Source of the DNA: Lachnospiraceae bacterium
GTDB lineage: Bacteria > Bacillota > Clostridia > Lachnospirales > Lachnospiraceae
Assembly: GCA_017635395.1 (NCBI GenBank)
Contig: JAGBLN010000017.1
Coordinates: 1-43,763 of the forward strand
DNA: 43,763 bases
Direction: 5' to 3'
Under the pieces are notes generated by a model. It did not search any database and was not told where the DNA came from. It saw only the letters and a list, made by a program, of their open reading frames with translations. The translations under genes were made by a program, and so were the position numbers. This document shows, piece by piece, positions 25,561 through 34,005 of the stretch (the first letter of the stretch is position 1; the number at the start of each line of letters is the position of its first letter).

Positions 25561-26013
25561 TCAGATACCGAGCGTCTTTTTCAGCTCGTCAACAAACACA
25601 TTAACATCCCTGAATTCCCTATATACAGATGCAAATCTGACATAGGCAACAGCGTCGATCTCTTTGAGCTTGTTCATAACCAGCTCACCCACAACACTGC
25701 TTGCAATCTCCTTATCCTCCATAGAGAAAAGCTCTGTCTCGACCTCATCCACTATGTTGGTAAGCTGATCCGCACTTATGGGACGCTTATGGCACGCCCT
25801 GAGTATTCCGTCCTCAATCTTTCTTCTGTTATACGCTTCACGATTATTATCTTTCTTGATAATGATCAGCGGTATGGTCACCACTTTTTCAATCGTTGAA
25901 AAGCGCTTATTGCACTCAAGGCAGATCCTGCGGCGTCTGATGGAAGAATCATCATCCGCCGGTCTTGAATCTGATACTTTTGTTTCTGCATATCCGCAAA
26001 AAGGACATTTCAT
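25561..26013 (-). CDS. nrdR: Transcriptional repressor NrdR
   Basis: 150-residue repressor of ribonucleotide reductase genes. A zinc ribbon is formed by Cys3, Cys6, Cys31 and Cys34, with the DNA-contacting SSIRRRRICLECNKRFST. An ATP-cone (about 49-139, VTIPLIIIKKDNNREAYNRR) senses ATP/dATP. It starts 15 nt after pnp, sharing its transcript. NrdR boxes were not seen in this window, so its targets lie elsewhere. Confidence 0.97.
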   Translation of the reverse strand: MKCPFCGYAETKVSDSRPADDDSSIRRRRICLECNKRFSTIEKVVTIPLIIIKKDNNREAYNRRKIEDGILRACHKRPISADQLTNIVDEVETELFSMEDKEIASSVVGELVMNKLKEIDAVAYVRFASVYREFRDVNVFVDELKKTLGI

Positions 26014-26028
26014 AAATTCTACCCTCTG

Positions 26029-28122
26029 TTAAATCTGTGAACAATCCTTGATGGAGAAGCTCATGCGACCCATCTTATCCTTACCGAGACAAACAACCTT
26101 AACCTCATCGCCGATGGAAAGTACATCCTCCACCTTGTCGATCCTGCGGTCAGCAATCTTGGAGATATGAACCATACCTTCCTTGCCGGGTGCAAACTCT
26201 ACAAAGCAGCCGAATTCCTTAATGGAAACTACCTTGCCGGAGAAGATCTGACCTGCCTCGAAATCAGTCACGATGGTCTCGATCATCTTCTGTGCCTCAG
26301 CCATTGCATCCTTATCTGTACCGCAGATGCTTACTGCACCTTCCTCATTGATATCAATCTTCACGCCTGTGCGTGCGATGATCTCGTTAATGGTCTTACC
26401 TCTCTGACCCACTACATCACCGATCTTCTCGGGATCGATCTGGATGCGGTTGATCTTAGGAGCATATGCATTGACTTCCTTCCTGGGCTCAGCGATAGCC
26501 TTCTTCATGCAGTTCTCCATAATGAAGAGTCTTGCATCACGGCATCTTGCTATAGCACCCTCTACGATAGGACGAGTAAGACCATGGATCTTGATATCCA
26601 TCTGGATAGCCGTGATACCATCCTTAGTACCTGTTACCTTGAAGTCCATATCACCGAAGAAATCCTCCAGACCCTGGATATCGGTAAGCAGTACGAAATC
26701 ATCATCAGTCTCACCTGTTACAAGACCACAGGAAATACCTGCTACCATCTTCTTGATGGGCACACCTGCGGCCATAAGTGACATACAGGATGCGCAGGTA
26801 GAAGCCATTGATGTGGAACCGTTAGACTCAAATGTCTCAGACACTGCCCTTATTGCATAAGGGAACTCTTCCTCTGAAGGAAGTACCGGAAGCAGGGCAC
26901 GCTCAGCAAGTGCACCATGTCCGATCTCACGACGTCCGGGTCCTCTTGAAACCTTTGTCTCACCTACAGAATATGCAGGGAAGTTGTACTGATGAATATA
27001 TCTCTTATTCTTTACGAATTCGTCAAGTCCTTCAACCTTCTGAACCTCTGAAAGAGGAGCCAGGGTGATGACATCACAGATCTGAGTCTGTCCTCTGGTA
27101 AACATAGCAGAGCCATGTACTCTGGGGATTATATCAACCTCAGCTGCAAGAGGTCTGATCTGTGTCAGCTCTCTTCCGTCAGGACGCTTGTGATCCTTGA
27201 GGATCATCTTACGAACAGTCTTCTTCTCATACTGGTAAACAGCCTCATCGATAAGAGGAAGCCACTCTTCCTTATCTGCAAACTTCTCTGCAAGAGTATC
27301 CTTGAGATTTCTGATACGAGCTTCCCTTTCCTGCTTCTCAGGTGAGAACATAAGAACTTCCATATCTGCAGGAGGCTCAACCTCTTTGATAGCTGCAAAA
27401 AGTTCTTCCGGTATAGCACAACTTGTGTACTCGTGCTTCTCCTTGCCAACCTCTGCCACAATTCCCTTGATCCACTCGATAAGCTTCTGGTTCTGGTCAT
27501 GAGCCATGTAGATAGCCTCGAGCATCCTGGACTCAGGGATCTCGTTTGCACCAGCCTCAATCATTATTACCTTCTGTGATGTTGATGCAACGGTAAGCTT
27601 TAAGTCACCCTTGTTCCAAGCTTCCTGACCGGGGTTGATGATGAACTCGCCATTCTCGTCCATACCAACCTGTGTCATTGCGCAGGGGCCATCGAAAGGA
27701 ATATCAGAAATGCACGTTGCGATAGCTGCACCAAGCATAGCTACAAGCTCAGGCCTGCACTCAGGATCAACGCTCATTACGAGGTTGTTAAGTGTAACAT
27801 CATTTCTGTAATCCTTCGGGAATAAAGGTCTCATAGGACGGTCGATAACACGGCTTGTAAGTATCGCATTCTCAGAAGCCTTACCCTCACGCTTGTTGAA
27901 TCCGCCGGGCATCTTGCCTACTGCGTAATACTTCTCCTCGTACTCAACTGAAAGCGGGAAGAAATCGATACCGTCACGGGGTTTTTCAGATGCAGTTGCT
28001 GTAGAAAGCACTGTGGTGTCCCCGTAATGCATAAATGCCGCTCCGTTTGCCTGGGCAGATACTCTTCCGATGTCAACGGAAAGTGTCTTGCCGCCTACTT
28101 CAATACTGTAAGTTTTAAACAT
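26029..28122 (-). CDS. pnp: Polyribonucleotide nucleotidyltransferase (PNPase)
   Basis: 697-residue 3'-5' phosphorolytic exoribonuclease. Two RNase PH domains (N-terminal KTLSVDIGRVSAQANGAAF, C-terminal RGQTQICDVITLAP with the catalytic region around DFKVTGTKDGITAIQMDIK), then a KH domain (IGDVVGQRGKTINEIIARTG) and an S1 domain (SGKVVSIKEFGCFVEFAPG). I start at the ATG at 28122, with AAGGAGG 5 nt upstream; an 18-nt longer frame lacks support. Downstream of rpsO as in most bacteria; a long hairpin in its leader may mediate autoregulation. Confidence 0.97.
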   Translation of the reverse strand: MFKTYSIEVGGKTLSVDIGRVSAQANGAAFMHYGDTTVLSTATASEKPRDGIDFFPLSVEYEEKYYAVGKMPGGFNKREGKASENAILTSRVIDRPMRPLFPKDYRNDVTLNNLVMSVDPECRPELVAMLGAAIATCISDIPFDGPCAMTQVGMDENGEFIINPGQEAWNKGDLKLTVASTSQKVIMIEAGANEIPESRMLEAIYMAHDQNQKLIEWIKGIVAEVGKEKHEYTSCAIPEELFAAIKEVEPPADMEVLMFSPEKQEREARIRNLKDTLAEKFADKEEWLPLIDEAVYQYEKKTVRKMILKDHKRPDGRELTQIRPLAAEVDIIPRVHGSAMFTRGQTQICDVITLAPLSEVQKVEGLDEFVKNKRYIHQYNFPAYSVGETKVSRGPGRREIGHGALAERALLPVLPSEEEFPYAIRAVSETFESNGSTSMASTCASCMSLMAAGVPIKKMVAGISCGLVTGETDDDFVLLTDIQGLEDFFGDMDFKVTGTKDGITAIQMDIKIHGLTRPIVEGAIARCRDARLFIMENCMKKAIAEPRKEVNAYAPKINRIQIDPEKIGDVVGQRGKTINEIIARTGVKIDINEEGAVSICGTDKDAMAEAQKMIETIVTDFEAGQIFSGKVVSIKEFGCFVEFAPGKEGMVHISKIADRRIDKVEDVLSIGDEVKVVCLGKDKMGRMSFSIKDCSQI

Positions 28123-28176
28123 TTTTCCTCCTTCTGCCATTTTATTGGCTTCTTACGGAATCCGGCCTCCCGAAAA

Positions 28177-28212
28177 CACTGAAGAAAATATTTATCGATA
28201 TTCTCTTCAGTG
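28177..28212 (-). promoter_or_regulatory. Long stem-loop in the pnp leader
   Basis: CACTGAAGA/TCTTCAGTG (28177-28185 with 28204-28212) is extended inward, after one mismatch, by AATAT/ATATT. The result is a 14-bp stem with a 6-nt loop, 54 nt ahead of the pnp start. No T-run follows, so it is not a terminator. In E. coli a long double-stranded pnp leader is cut by RNase III and used for PNPase autocontrol; an equivalent role here is inferred. Confidence 0.6.
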
Positions 28213-28249
28213 GTCTCGCGAACGGCCGTCCTCCTTTTTTCATATATGC

Positions 28250-28288
28250 AAAAACGGATGGCAACAATTTATTCTGCTGCCAACCGTC
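28250..28288 (-). terminator. Terminator between rpsO and pnp
   Basis: ACGGTTGGCA and TGCCATCCGT pair with one mismatch (14-nt loop), followed on the minus strand by TTTTTG, 18 nt past the rpsO stop. The short T-run suggests partial termination, letting some transcription continue into pnp. Confidence 0.75.
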
Positions 28289-28305
28289 TTTAACATTCGA
28301 AACTA

Positions 28306-28572
28306 TTATCTTCTTAATCCAAGCTTCTCAACGATCGCACGATATCTTTCAATATCAACATTCTGAAGGTAATTGAGAAGTCCGCGCCTGCGACCTATCA
28401 TCTGGTACATACCACGTCTTGAGTGGTGATCGCCGGGATGGTTCTTAAGGTGAGCTGTAAGCTCCTCGATCCTTGCTGAGAGTACTGCGATCTGTACTTC
28501 AGGTGATCCTGTGTCACCTTCTGAACGTGCATACTCTTTCATGATTGCCTGTTTCTTTTCTGCTGAAATCAT
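28306..28572 (-). CDS. rpsO: 30S ribosomal protein S15
   Basis: 88 residues, normal length. [40 protein letters not shown] and the C-terminal IVEKLGLRR are diagnostic. It binds 16S rRNA in the platform of the small subunit and usually represses its own translation through a leader RNA. The ~110-nt leader upstream (28573-28680) contains inverted GC-rich segments around GACCGT/ACGG, consistent with an S15-binding structure, but the fold was not resolved. Confidence 0.97.
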   Translation of the reverse strand: MISAEKKQAIMKEYARSEGDTGSPEVQIAVLSARIEELTAHLKNHPGDHHSRRGMYQMIGRRRGLLNYLQNVDIERYRAIVEKLGLRR

Positions 28573-28686
28573 TTCTTTTTCTCCTTTGTTTTTAATTCGG
28601 CCGGATCCGTGAGTACGGTCGGAATTCCATATTCTCAGAACCGGTTAGGTTAACGTAATGCAGACGCCATGCCCACACAAGTGGGT

Positions 28687-28715
28687 ATTATACCACGCTG
28701 TTTTTAAAATGTAAA
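28687..28715 (-). promoter_or_regulatory. rpsO promoter
   Basis: TTTACA (28710-28715), 17-nt spacer, TATAAT (28687-28692) preceded by TGG, a near-consensus strong promoter on the minus strand. CCCAC/GTGGG forms a small hairpin at the predicted transcript start. Confidence 0.8.
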
Positions 28716-28767
28716 CAACAAAGTAATTGTTGCAGCACCTTCAGGAAAGCCTCAACTCCCGTTAATT

Positions 28768-29946
28768 CTAAGGAAGCAGCGACACCATCTTGGCAGGCTG
28801 CCTGTAGTACATGCTGGATATCTTTATTCCGGTCTTCGGACTTGAGGCATGCAGTACCTGTCCGTTTCCAATGTAAATGCCCACATGGTTTATACGGCCG
28901 CCTTTTGAATAAAAGATCAGATCTCCGGGACGTATGGTAGAATCATCCACCTTGGTTCCGTAATTTGCCTGAGTTGCAGCATGATGTGGAAGCGTCACCC
29001 CGTATTTCTTATATATACTGAGGACAAACCCCGAACAGTCACACCCCTTTGTAAGAGATGTACCGCCCCATACATAGGGGTTACCCACAAACTGCTTTGC
29101 ATATTCTACCAGGCTTACTCTCGTATCGGATATACCGTTACCGTACAGAAGTTCCTTCATGGTAACTGCTGTCGCAAGTTTTTCTTCTATGCACACATAA
29201 TCAAGTGAAACATAGGCAGTCTCATCATCAAGCTCGAACTGCACCCAGCCATCCGCATATCCCGTCACCAGCATTTCCTCGCCCTCAGGGATAAGAGTAA
29301 TAACCGGAGCCTCGGTATTAGGCTCTTCCCTTACCCTCAGTGTAGTGGTATTTACTACCGCAACGGTATCTATAACCTCGCGTGCCTTTGCAAGAGCCGC
29401 CGTTCCCGTAAGCAGATAATCCGCACTGACATAGCCTTCTACAGAGCCAGACTTTATATGAGCCCATCCGTCATCAGTAACATCCAGGATCTCACATGCG
29501 GCACCGTTTGACATCTTACCAACCAAATCACCGTCAACCGGCGCCTTACGAACATTCAGGTGATTATCCACAACCGCTATACCGAGATTCTGGTATCCGT
29601 AAATGCTGATTTCCTCTTCTATGGCATTCTGTCTTGAGATAACAGCGTCAATATCGGCTTCTATTCCCGCCAGCGCACAGGGGTTGTCTGCGTCAACATA
29701 TCCTGTAACACCTACAGCCGCATTCCTGCTAAGGGCCTGCATTATAGGAAGGTCAACTACTTTCAGGGTTTCGTCTTCCGAAACGGATCCGTCAGAAATA
29801 TCAACAGCGGACAGACCGTCCTCTGATACAGCAGGAGCGCCGGCATCCTCTCCCAGCCATTCCTGTCCGAACATTAGAACCATTAACAAACATATAACCG
29901 CAATGGAACCAGCCACAGCGGTAATTTTAAGTCTCTTTCTATTCAT
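28768..29946 (-). CDS. SH3b-NlpC/P60 cell wall hydrolase
   Basis: 392 residues. An N-terminal membrane anchor or signal (ITAVAGSIAVICLLMVLMFG) is followed by two SH3b wall-binding domains (~115-180 with HLNVRKAPVDGDLVGKM, and ~195-255 with TTLRVREEPNTEAPVITLIP). A C-terminal NlpC/P60 domain has catalytic Cys in GCDCSGFVLSIYK, His in INHVGIYIGNG and a third polar residue in VLHASSP. It cleaves peptidoglycan stem peptides, probably D-Glu to the third residue. There is no ribosome site ahead of the ATG; a -10 box lies only 7 nt upstream (see promoter). Confidence 0.93.
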   Translation of the reverse strand: MNRKRLKITAVAGSIAVICLLMVLMFGQEWLGEDAGAPAVSEDGLSAVDISDGSVSEDETLKVVDLPIMQALSRNAAVGVTGYVDADNPCALAGIEADIDAVISRQNAIEEEISIYGYQNLGIAVVDNHLNVRKAPVDGDLVGKMSNGAACEILDVTDDGWAHIKSGSVEGYVSADYLLTGTAALAKAREVIDTVAVVNTTTLRVREEPNTEAPVITLIPEGEEMLVTGYADGWVQFELDDETAYVSLDYVCIEEKLATAVTMKELLYGNGISDTRVSLVEYAKQFVGNPYVWGGTSLTKGCDCSGFVLSIYKKYGVTLPHHAATQANYGTKVDDSTIRPGDLIFYSKGGRINHVGIYIGNGQVLHASSPKTGIKISSMYYRQPAKMVSLLP

Positions 29947-29953
29947 GATGTAT

Positions 29954-29982
29954 ATTATATACTAAAACTTCCCACTTGTTAT
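29954..29982 (-). promoter_or_regulatory. Promoter abutting the NlpC/P60 start codon
   Basis: Minus-strand ATAACA (29977-29982), 17 nt, TATAAT (29954-29959), then 7 nt to the ATG. Transcription would begin at or near the A of the start codon, giving a leaderless mRNA. Confidence 0.45.
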
Positions 29983-30000
29983 ATTCTGCTTACTTCCTCA

Positions 30001-30058
30001 CACCGGCAGTCTGCCAGACGGTGGTGCGTTTGCACTACTCACTTAAACACCGGCAGAC
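30001..30058. other. Small hairpins and a direct repeat beside the fold-back
   Basis: CACCGGCAG(T/A)C occurs at 30001 and again at 30048; GTGC-gttt-GCAC and GTCT/AGAC hairpins lie between. AAAACTTCCCACT is also repeated, at 29964-29976 and 30059-30071. These border the long fold-back at 30062-30318 and may belong to the same element. Confidence 0.5.
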
Positions 30059-30061
30059 AAA

Positions 30062-30318
30062 ACTTCCCACTAACTGAACTACTTAGAACGACACTCGCAA
30101 TTGCGCCGGAACAATCACGATGCGTTGTTAGCCGAGGGGAAATCCAGTGCTTACAGCCCGTTGTTATCCGGTGCAGGGCTGCGAGACGGTATGCCCCTAG
30201 CCGGCTCGCATGTAACGGATAACTACGGGCTGTTAGCAATTAGTTTCCCGAGGCGTTGCATCGGTTCCGGTGCATATGCGAGTCGTCGTTCTCTTTCCAC
30301 AAACTATATGCGGGAAGT
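30062..30318. ncRNA. Candidate structured RNA or palindromic element: 257-nt fold-back
   Basis: One continuous rod of nested stems: 30062-30068 with 30312-30318; 30085-30092 with 30285-30292; 30094-30099 with 30277-30282; 30102-30112 with 30264-30274 (one G-U); 30118-30123 with 30258-30263; 30137-30142 with 30244-30249; 30148-30151 with 30235-30238; 30153-30160 with 30226-30233; 30163-30170 with 30216-30223; 30180-30185 with 30205-30210. About 70 base pairs in total, interrupted by small asymmetric loops. It is markedly more GC-rich than nearby spacers and holds no credible reading frame. Strand is undecided because the symmetry folds either way. I recognise no known RNA class; RNase P, tmRNA and 6S signatures are absent. 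Confidence 0.6.
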
Positions 30319-30373
30319 CTTAGTTAGTTAGATACCGCTACAGGACTGTGTTTGATCAGGAATTGCGGCATCC

Positions 30374-32014
30374 TTATTCCGTATTATCTCTCTTTATGAT
30401 GTAAACCGCGATATTAAATGCATGGTCTCCCACCCTCTCAAGCGCGGTTGCAACATCCGAGAAGATCATTCCCGCTTCAGGTGAGCACTCCTGTCTTGTG
30501 AGCCTGTCCACATGATGCTGCTGAATTTCCTTTTCCTTGGCATCAATGGCATCTTCCATTGCAGACATACGCTCCATATCTTCCTCGCTGCCGGAACCCA
30601 CAATGACTTTTATGGCCTGTCCCATCAGGTCATTTACCAGGTTAAGCAGCTCTGTCATTTCCTTTATGGCATCATCACTGAATGTCGCCCCTATTTTCTT
30701 ACGGCGCTCCGCAAACTCAGCAATGTTTTCCGCATGGTCGCCGATACGCTCAATATCGTTTGCCACATGGAAAAGTGAGCCTAAACCCTGCAAGTCGTCT
30801 ATAGGAAGCGGCGACTGGTTTATCTTTATAAGATATCCTGTTATGGACTTATTCAGGAAGTTGATGTTTTCTTCCATGTCACGGACTTCCTGTATATCCT
30901 CCTCGTCCAAAGTAACGAGCGCGTTCATGGCGCGGTTTAAATTGTCGCTGGCAAGGGAAGCCATACGCTCCAGTTCCTTAAGACCATCCACAACAGCTGT
31001 CGAAGGATTAAAGATGACCTTGTTACCGATATACTTAAGCTGGAAGGTATCCCTGTAACCAACCTTCTCGTCTTTTCCGGGAATAACAAGATAAGTAAGC
31101 TTTACTATCCAATTTGAGAAAGGAAGAAGCATTATAACCTGTGAAACCTTTATGATAGTGTGCGCATTTGCCACAAACCTTCCCTCATCTGCTGAGAAAC
31201 TATGCAGCCACATCGAAATGGGATCAATGGCAATCTGAAAAATAATGAACATTATCACTGTACCGATCACATTGAACAGAAGGTGGATCATAGCCGCACG
31301 CTTTGCATCTGTCTTACCTGCAAGCGATGCCAAAAGTGCAGTGGTGCAGGCACCTATGTTACATCCAAGCACTATATACAGACAGATATTTACATCCCCG
31401 AATAATCCCTGCTGTGCCATAAGGAGTACCAGCGATACTGTAACAGAAGAGCTCTGTACAATAGCCGTTATCACCAGACCTGCTATCACAGCCAAGAACG
31501 GATTTTCAAGTCCTGAAAGAAGATTTATCACCTGTTCGGAATCCTTAAGAGCACTCATACCCGAAGACATGGTGGAAATACCTAGGAAAAGTACGCCGAA
31601 GCCGGCAACGATATCAGCGATTCTCTGTACAAACTGATTCTTTGCCACCATTGATACCACAACGCCTGTGATAAGTATGATAGGTGCATATGCTGAAAGA
31701 TTAAATGAAACAAGCTGTGAAGTAACGGTAGTACCGATATTGGCACCGAATATGACACCGGCTGCCTGAAACAGAGTCATAAGGCCTGAGTTAACGAAAC
31801 TCACGACTAAGGATGTACAGGCTGAGGATGACTGCATTATCGCAGTGAACACAAGACCAACTATCATTCCGGTCACCCTGTTCGTGGTAAACATCTCCAG
31901 TATGCCACGAAGCTTTGCGCCGGCTGCCTTTTCAATACCCTCACTCATCAGCGTCATGCCCATCAGGAACAGTCCCAGTCCTGCACATAACGACATTATC
32001 TCTGCGAATCCCAT
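30374..32014 (-). CDS. Na/Pi cotransporter family protein with PhoU-like tail
   Basis: 546 residues. Two inverted NPT repeats carry the signature QSSS motifs (FTAIMQSSSACTSLVV near residue 60, TAIVQSSSVTVSLV near 165), with GANIGTTVTSQ and GCNIGACTTALL. After ~8 TM helices to residue ~310, the C-terminal ~220 residues form a PhoU-like helical bundle (ERMASLASDNLNRAMNALV ... DIERIGDHAENIAEFAERR ... VGDHAFNIAVYI). It imports phosphate with sodium, or exports it; the PhoU-like tail is regulatory in the family. GAGG precedes the ATG. The region 32015-32176 upstream shows no clear promoter. Confidence 0.93.
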   Translation of the reverse strand: MGFAEIMSLCAGLGLFLMGMTLMSEGIEKAAGAKLRGILEMFTTNRVTGMIVGLVFTAIMQSSSACTSLVVSFVNSGLMTLFQAAGVIFGANIGTTVTSQLVSFNLSAYAPIILITGVVVSMVAKNQFVQRIADIVAGFGVLFLGISTMSSGMSALKDSEQVINLLSGLENPFLAVIAGLVITAIVQSSSVTVSLVLLMAQQGLFGDVNICLYIVLGCNIGACTTALLASLAGKTDAKRAAMIHLLFNVIGTVIMFIIFQIAIDPISMWLHSFSADEGRFVANAHTIIKVSQVIMLLPFSNWIVKLTYLVIPGKDEKVGYRDTFQLKYIGNKVIFNPSTAVVDGLKELERMASLASDNLNRAMNALVTLDEEDIQEVRDMEENINFLNKSITGYLIKINQSPLPIDDLQGLGSLFHVANDIERIGDHAENIAEFAERRKKIGATFSDDAIKEMTELLNLVNDLMGQAIKVIVGSGSEEDMERMSAMEDAIDAKEKEIQQHHVDRLTRQECSPEAGMIFSDVATALERVGDHAFNIAVYIIKRDNTE

Positions 32015-32176
32015 CTCAATCCTCGTCCCCGGGGCTCACCCGGAATTCTAATTCACTCTTATCTTATCCACTCGTCCTACTCGTACATCCTAAAGTTTAG
32101 TTTATAGTTAACAAAGTGGCAATATGTATTTTTACACAAAAGATTTTCCCTGTCCGCGCTTTTCGTAGTAAAAATG

Positions 32177-33094
32177 CTAAATCCGGCGGCCTGCTATATC
32201 CGCCCGCAGCACATTCTTAAGCTCATACAGATCCGAAAATTTCTGCTCCGGCCTCCTGAACTCACGCAGCATGACAGTAATCTTCTCGCCGTATATATCG
32301 CCGGAAAAATCCAGCAGATACGACTCTATATTCACTTTTTTGTCATCTTTCACAGTCGGCTTGCAGCCTATATTGGTCACAGCCTTAAATATCCGCCCGT
32401 CCGAAAGCTCCACATCAGAATAATATGCGCCATAAGGCGGTATCACCCGTCCAGGAAGGGGATCAATATTAGCCGTAGGAAAGCCTATTGTCCGTCCCAG
32501 CTTTTTCCCCGTATTTACTATGCCGCTGAAGGAATAGGGCCGGCCCAGCATTTCTTCCGCTGTATGCATATCCCCCCCTGTCACCGCATTCCTTATTGTA
32601 GTAGAACTGACCACAAAGCCCCCATGCCGCACCTTGTCCACCATGACTGTTTCGTAACCAAGCTCTGCCTTCAGGCTGTCCAGCAAGGCAAAATCACCCT
32701 TACCGCCTTTTCCGTATGACAGGTCTGCCCCTGCAGCAATAAAGCCCATGTTAAGCTGTTCCTTCAGGCATTTCCTTATGAACTGTTCCGGCTGGACTGA
32801 AGCAGTCTGCTCATTCATGGGATACTCTATCAGCATGTCTATGCCGCAGGACTCAAAGTATTCTCGCTTTTCATCCCTTGTCATAAGCACGCCACAATCC
32901 GGCGCGCCGAAAAAGATTTCCGGCGAAGGCTCAAAAGTAAATATCACCTTCTTGAATCCGTTTTCACCGGCTTTCAGCACTTCCGAGAGTATCTTTTTAT
33001 GCCCGATATGAATGCCGTCAAATTTACCTATGGCAACGGCAGTTTTTTCCTTTACGCTGATTCCCTTAGGATCAGTAACTATTTCCATACTCAT
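32177..33094 (-). CDS. ribF: Bifunctional riboflavin kinase/FAD synthetase
   Basis: 305 residues. The N-terminal FAD synthetase domain has AVAIGKFDGIHIGHKKIL (nucleotidyltransferase motif), IFTFEPSPE and a conserved STTIRNAVTGGDM. The C-terminal riboflavin kinase domain has GRTIGFPTANI and GAYYSDVEL with NIGCKPTV. It makes FMN and FAD. Its ATG overlaps the truB stop codon (ATGA), the usual truB-ribF coupling, and it ends the large translation operon. No clear terminator follows. Confidence 0.96.
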   Translation of the reverse strand: MSMEIVTDPKGISVKEKTAVAIGKFDGIHIGHKKILSEVLKAGENGFKKVIFTFEPSPEIFFGAPDCGVLMTRDEKREYFESCGIDMLIEYPMNEQTASVQPEQFIRKCLKEQLNMGFIAAGADLSYGKGGKGDFALLDSLKAELGYETVMVDKVRHGGFVVSSTTIRNAVTGGDMHTAEEMLGRPYSFSGIVNTGKKLGRTIGFPTANIDPLPGRVIPPYGAYYSDVELSDGRIFKAVTNIGCKPTVKDDKKVNIESYLLDFSGDIYGEKITVMLREFRRPEQKFSDLYELKNVLRADIAGRRI

Positions 33095-33993
33095 AAAAAC
33101 ATCTTTTCCGGGACAAAGGCCCCTCTGTTTAATTTATAGGAATAAACCGCCACAAAATTCCCGCGGTCATTTATCACCCTGATCCTGTCCCCGTCTTTTA
33201 TTTCAGATTCCCCAATAACTTCAAATGCGTCAGGCGGGAGCATATTCCCGTTGTCTATGGCTACCGCCATTTCAGGCTTAACCTTAAGCGCCGGAATATC
33301 CCTGAAAAATGTTTCAGTAGGAAGTATCAGATCATCAAGGTTTCCGTTTTTTGCAGCCGCCTCAATTTCAGACAGCCTATAGGATTTATCGATATAAAAA
33401 TCACCGCTGCGTGTCCTTAGCAGATGCTCCATAGCCGCACCGCAGCCCAGTTTTTCACCTATATCTCTGCAGAGTGACCTTATGTATGTACCCTTACCGC
33501 ATTCTATACTCATGGTCACCCTGTCACCGTCAATATCCTTTATCTCAATGGAGTAAATATCAACATGCCTGGGCGTGCGCTGCACTGTCCCCCCGACCCT
33601 GGCGATATCACAGAGCTTCCTTCCGTTTACTTTCAGTGCCGAATACATAGGGGGCAGCTGGTCATACCCGCCCACGAACGACATGACTGCATTCCGTATG
33701 TCATCAGGCGTACAGTCAACTGCTGAAGTCTTAAGCACCTCGCCGCTCATGTCCTCGGTATCGGTTTCTACGCCCAGGCGCATTACGCATTCGTAAAACT
33801 TCACCTTATCCACCAGCTGTTCAACAAGCTTTGTGGCATTTCCCAGACACACCAAAAGCACGCCCTCCGCATCCGGATCGAGCGTGCCTGTATGACCGAT
33901 TTTTTTCTGATGAAGTATTCCGCGAAGCTTAGCGACTACATCAAAGGAAGTAAAACCGGCTTCCTTATAAACATTTATTGCACCGTTATACAT
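33091..33993 (-). CDS. truB: tRNA pseudouridine(55) synthase
   Basis: 300 residues. Modifies U55 of the T-loop in tRNA. Catalytic Asp39 is in KIGHTGTLDPDAEGVLLV; KFYECVMRLGVETDTEDMSG, YSALKVNGRKLCDIAR and GTYIRSLCRDIGEKLG are family blocks; the C-terminal ~60 residues are a PUA-like domain. Begins 12 nt after nrnA. Confidence 0.97.
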   Translation of the reverse strand: MYNGAINVYKEAGFTSFDVVAKLRGILHQKKIGHTGTLDPDAEGVLLVCLGNATKLVEQLVDKVKFYECVMRLGVETDTEDMSGEVLKTSAVDCTPDDIRNAVMSFVGGYDQLPPMYSALKVNGRKLCDIARVGGTVQRTPRHVDIYSIEIKDIDGDRVTMSIECGKGTYIRSLCRDIGEKLGCGAAMEHLLRTRSGDFYIDKSYRLSEIEAAAKNGNLDDLILPTETFFRDIPALKVKPEMAVAIDNGNMLPPDAFEVIGESEIKDGDRIRVINDRGNFVAVYSYKLNRGAFVPEKMFL

Positions 33994-34005
33994 ATATCAC
34001 AGTTG

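Noticed and set aside
30039-30331. Short open frames of 66 and 76 codons in the structured spacer
   Set aside because: No ribosome site, sequence determined by inverted repeats, no protein-like pattern.
30001-30350. RNase P RNA, tmRNA or 6S RNA
   Set aside because: None of the universal RNase P boxes (for example GAGGAAAGTCC, ACAGAAA), the tmRNA tag frame or CCA end, nor the 6S central bubble were found on either strand.
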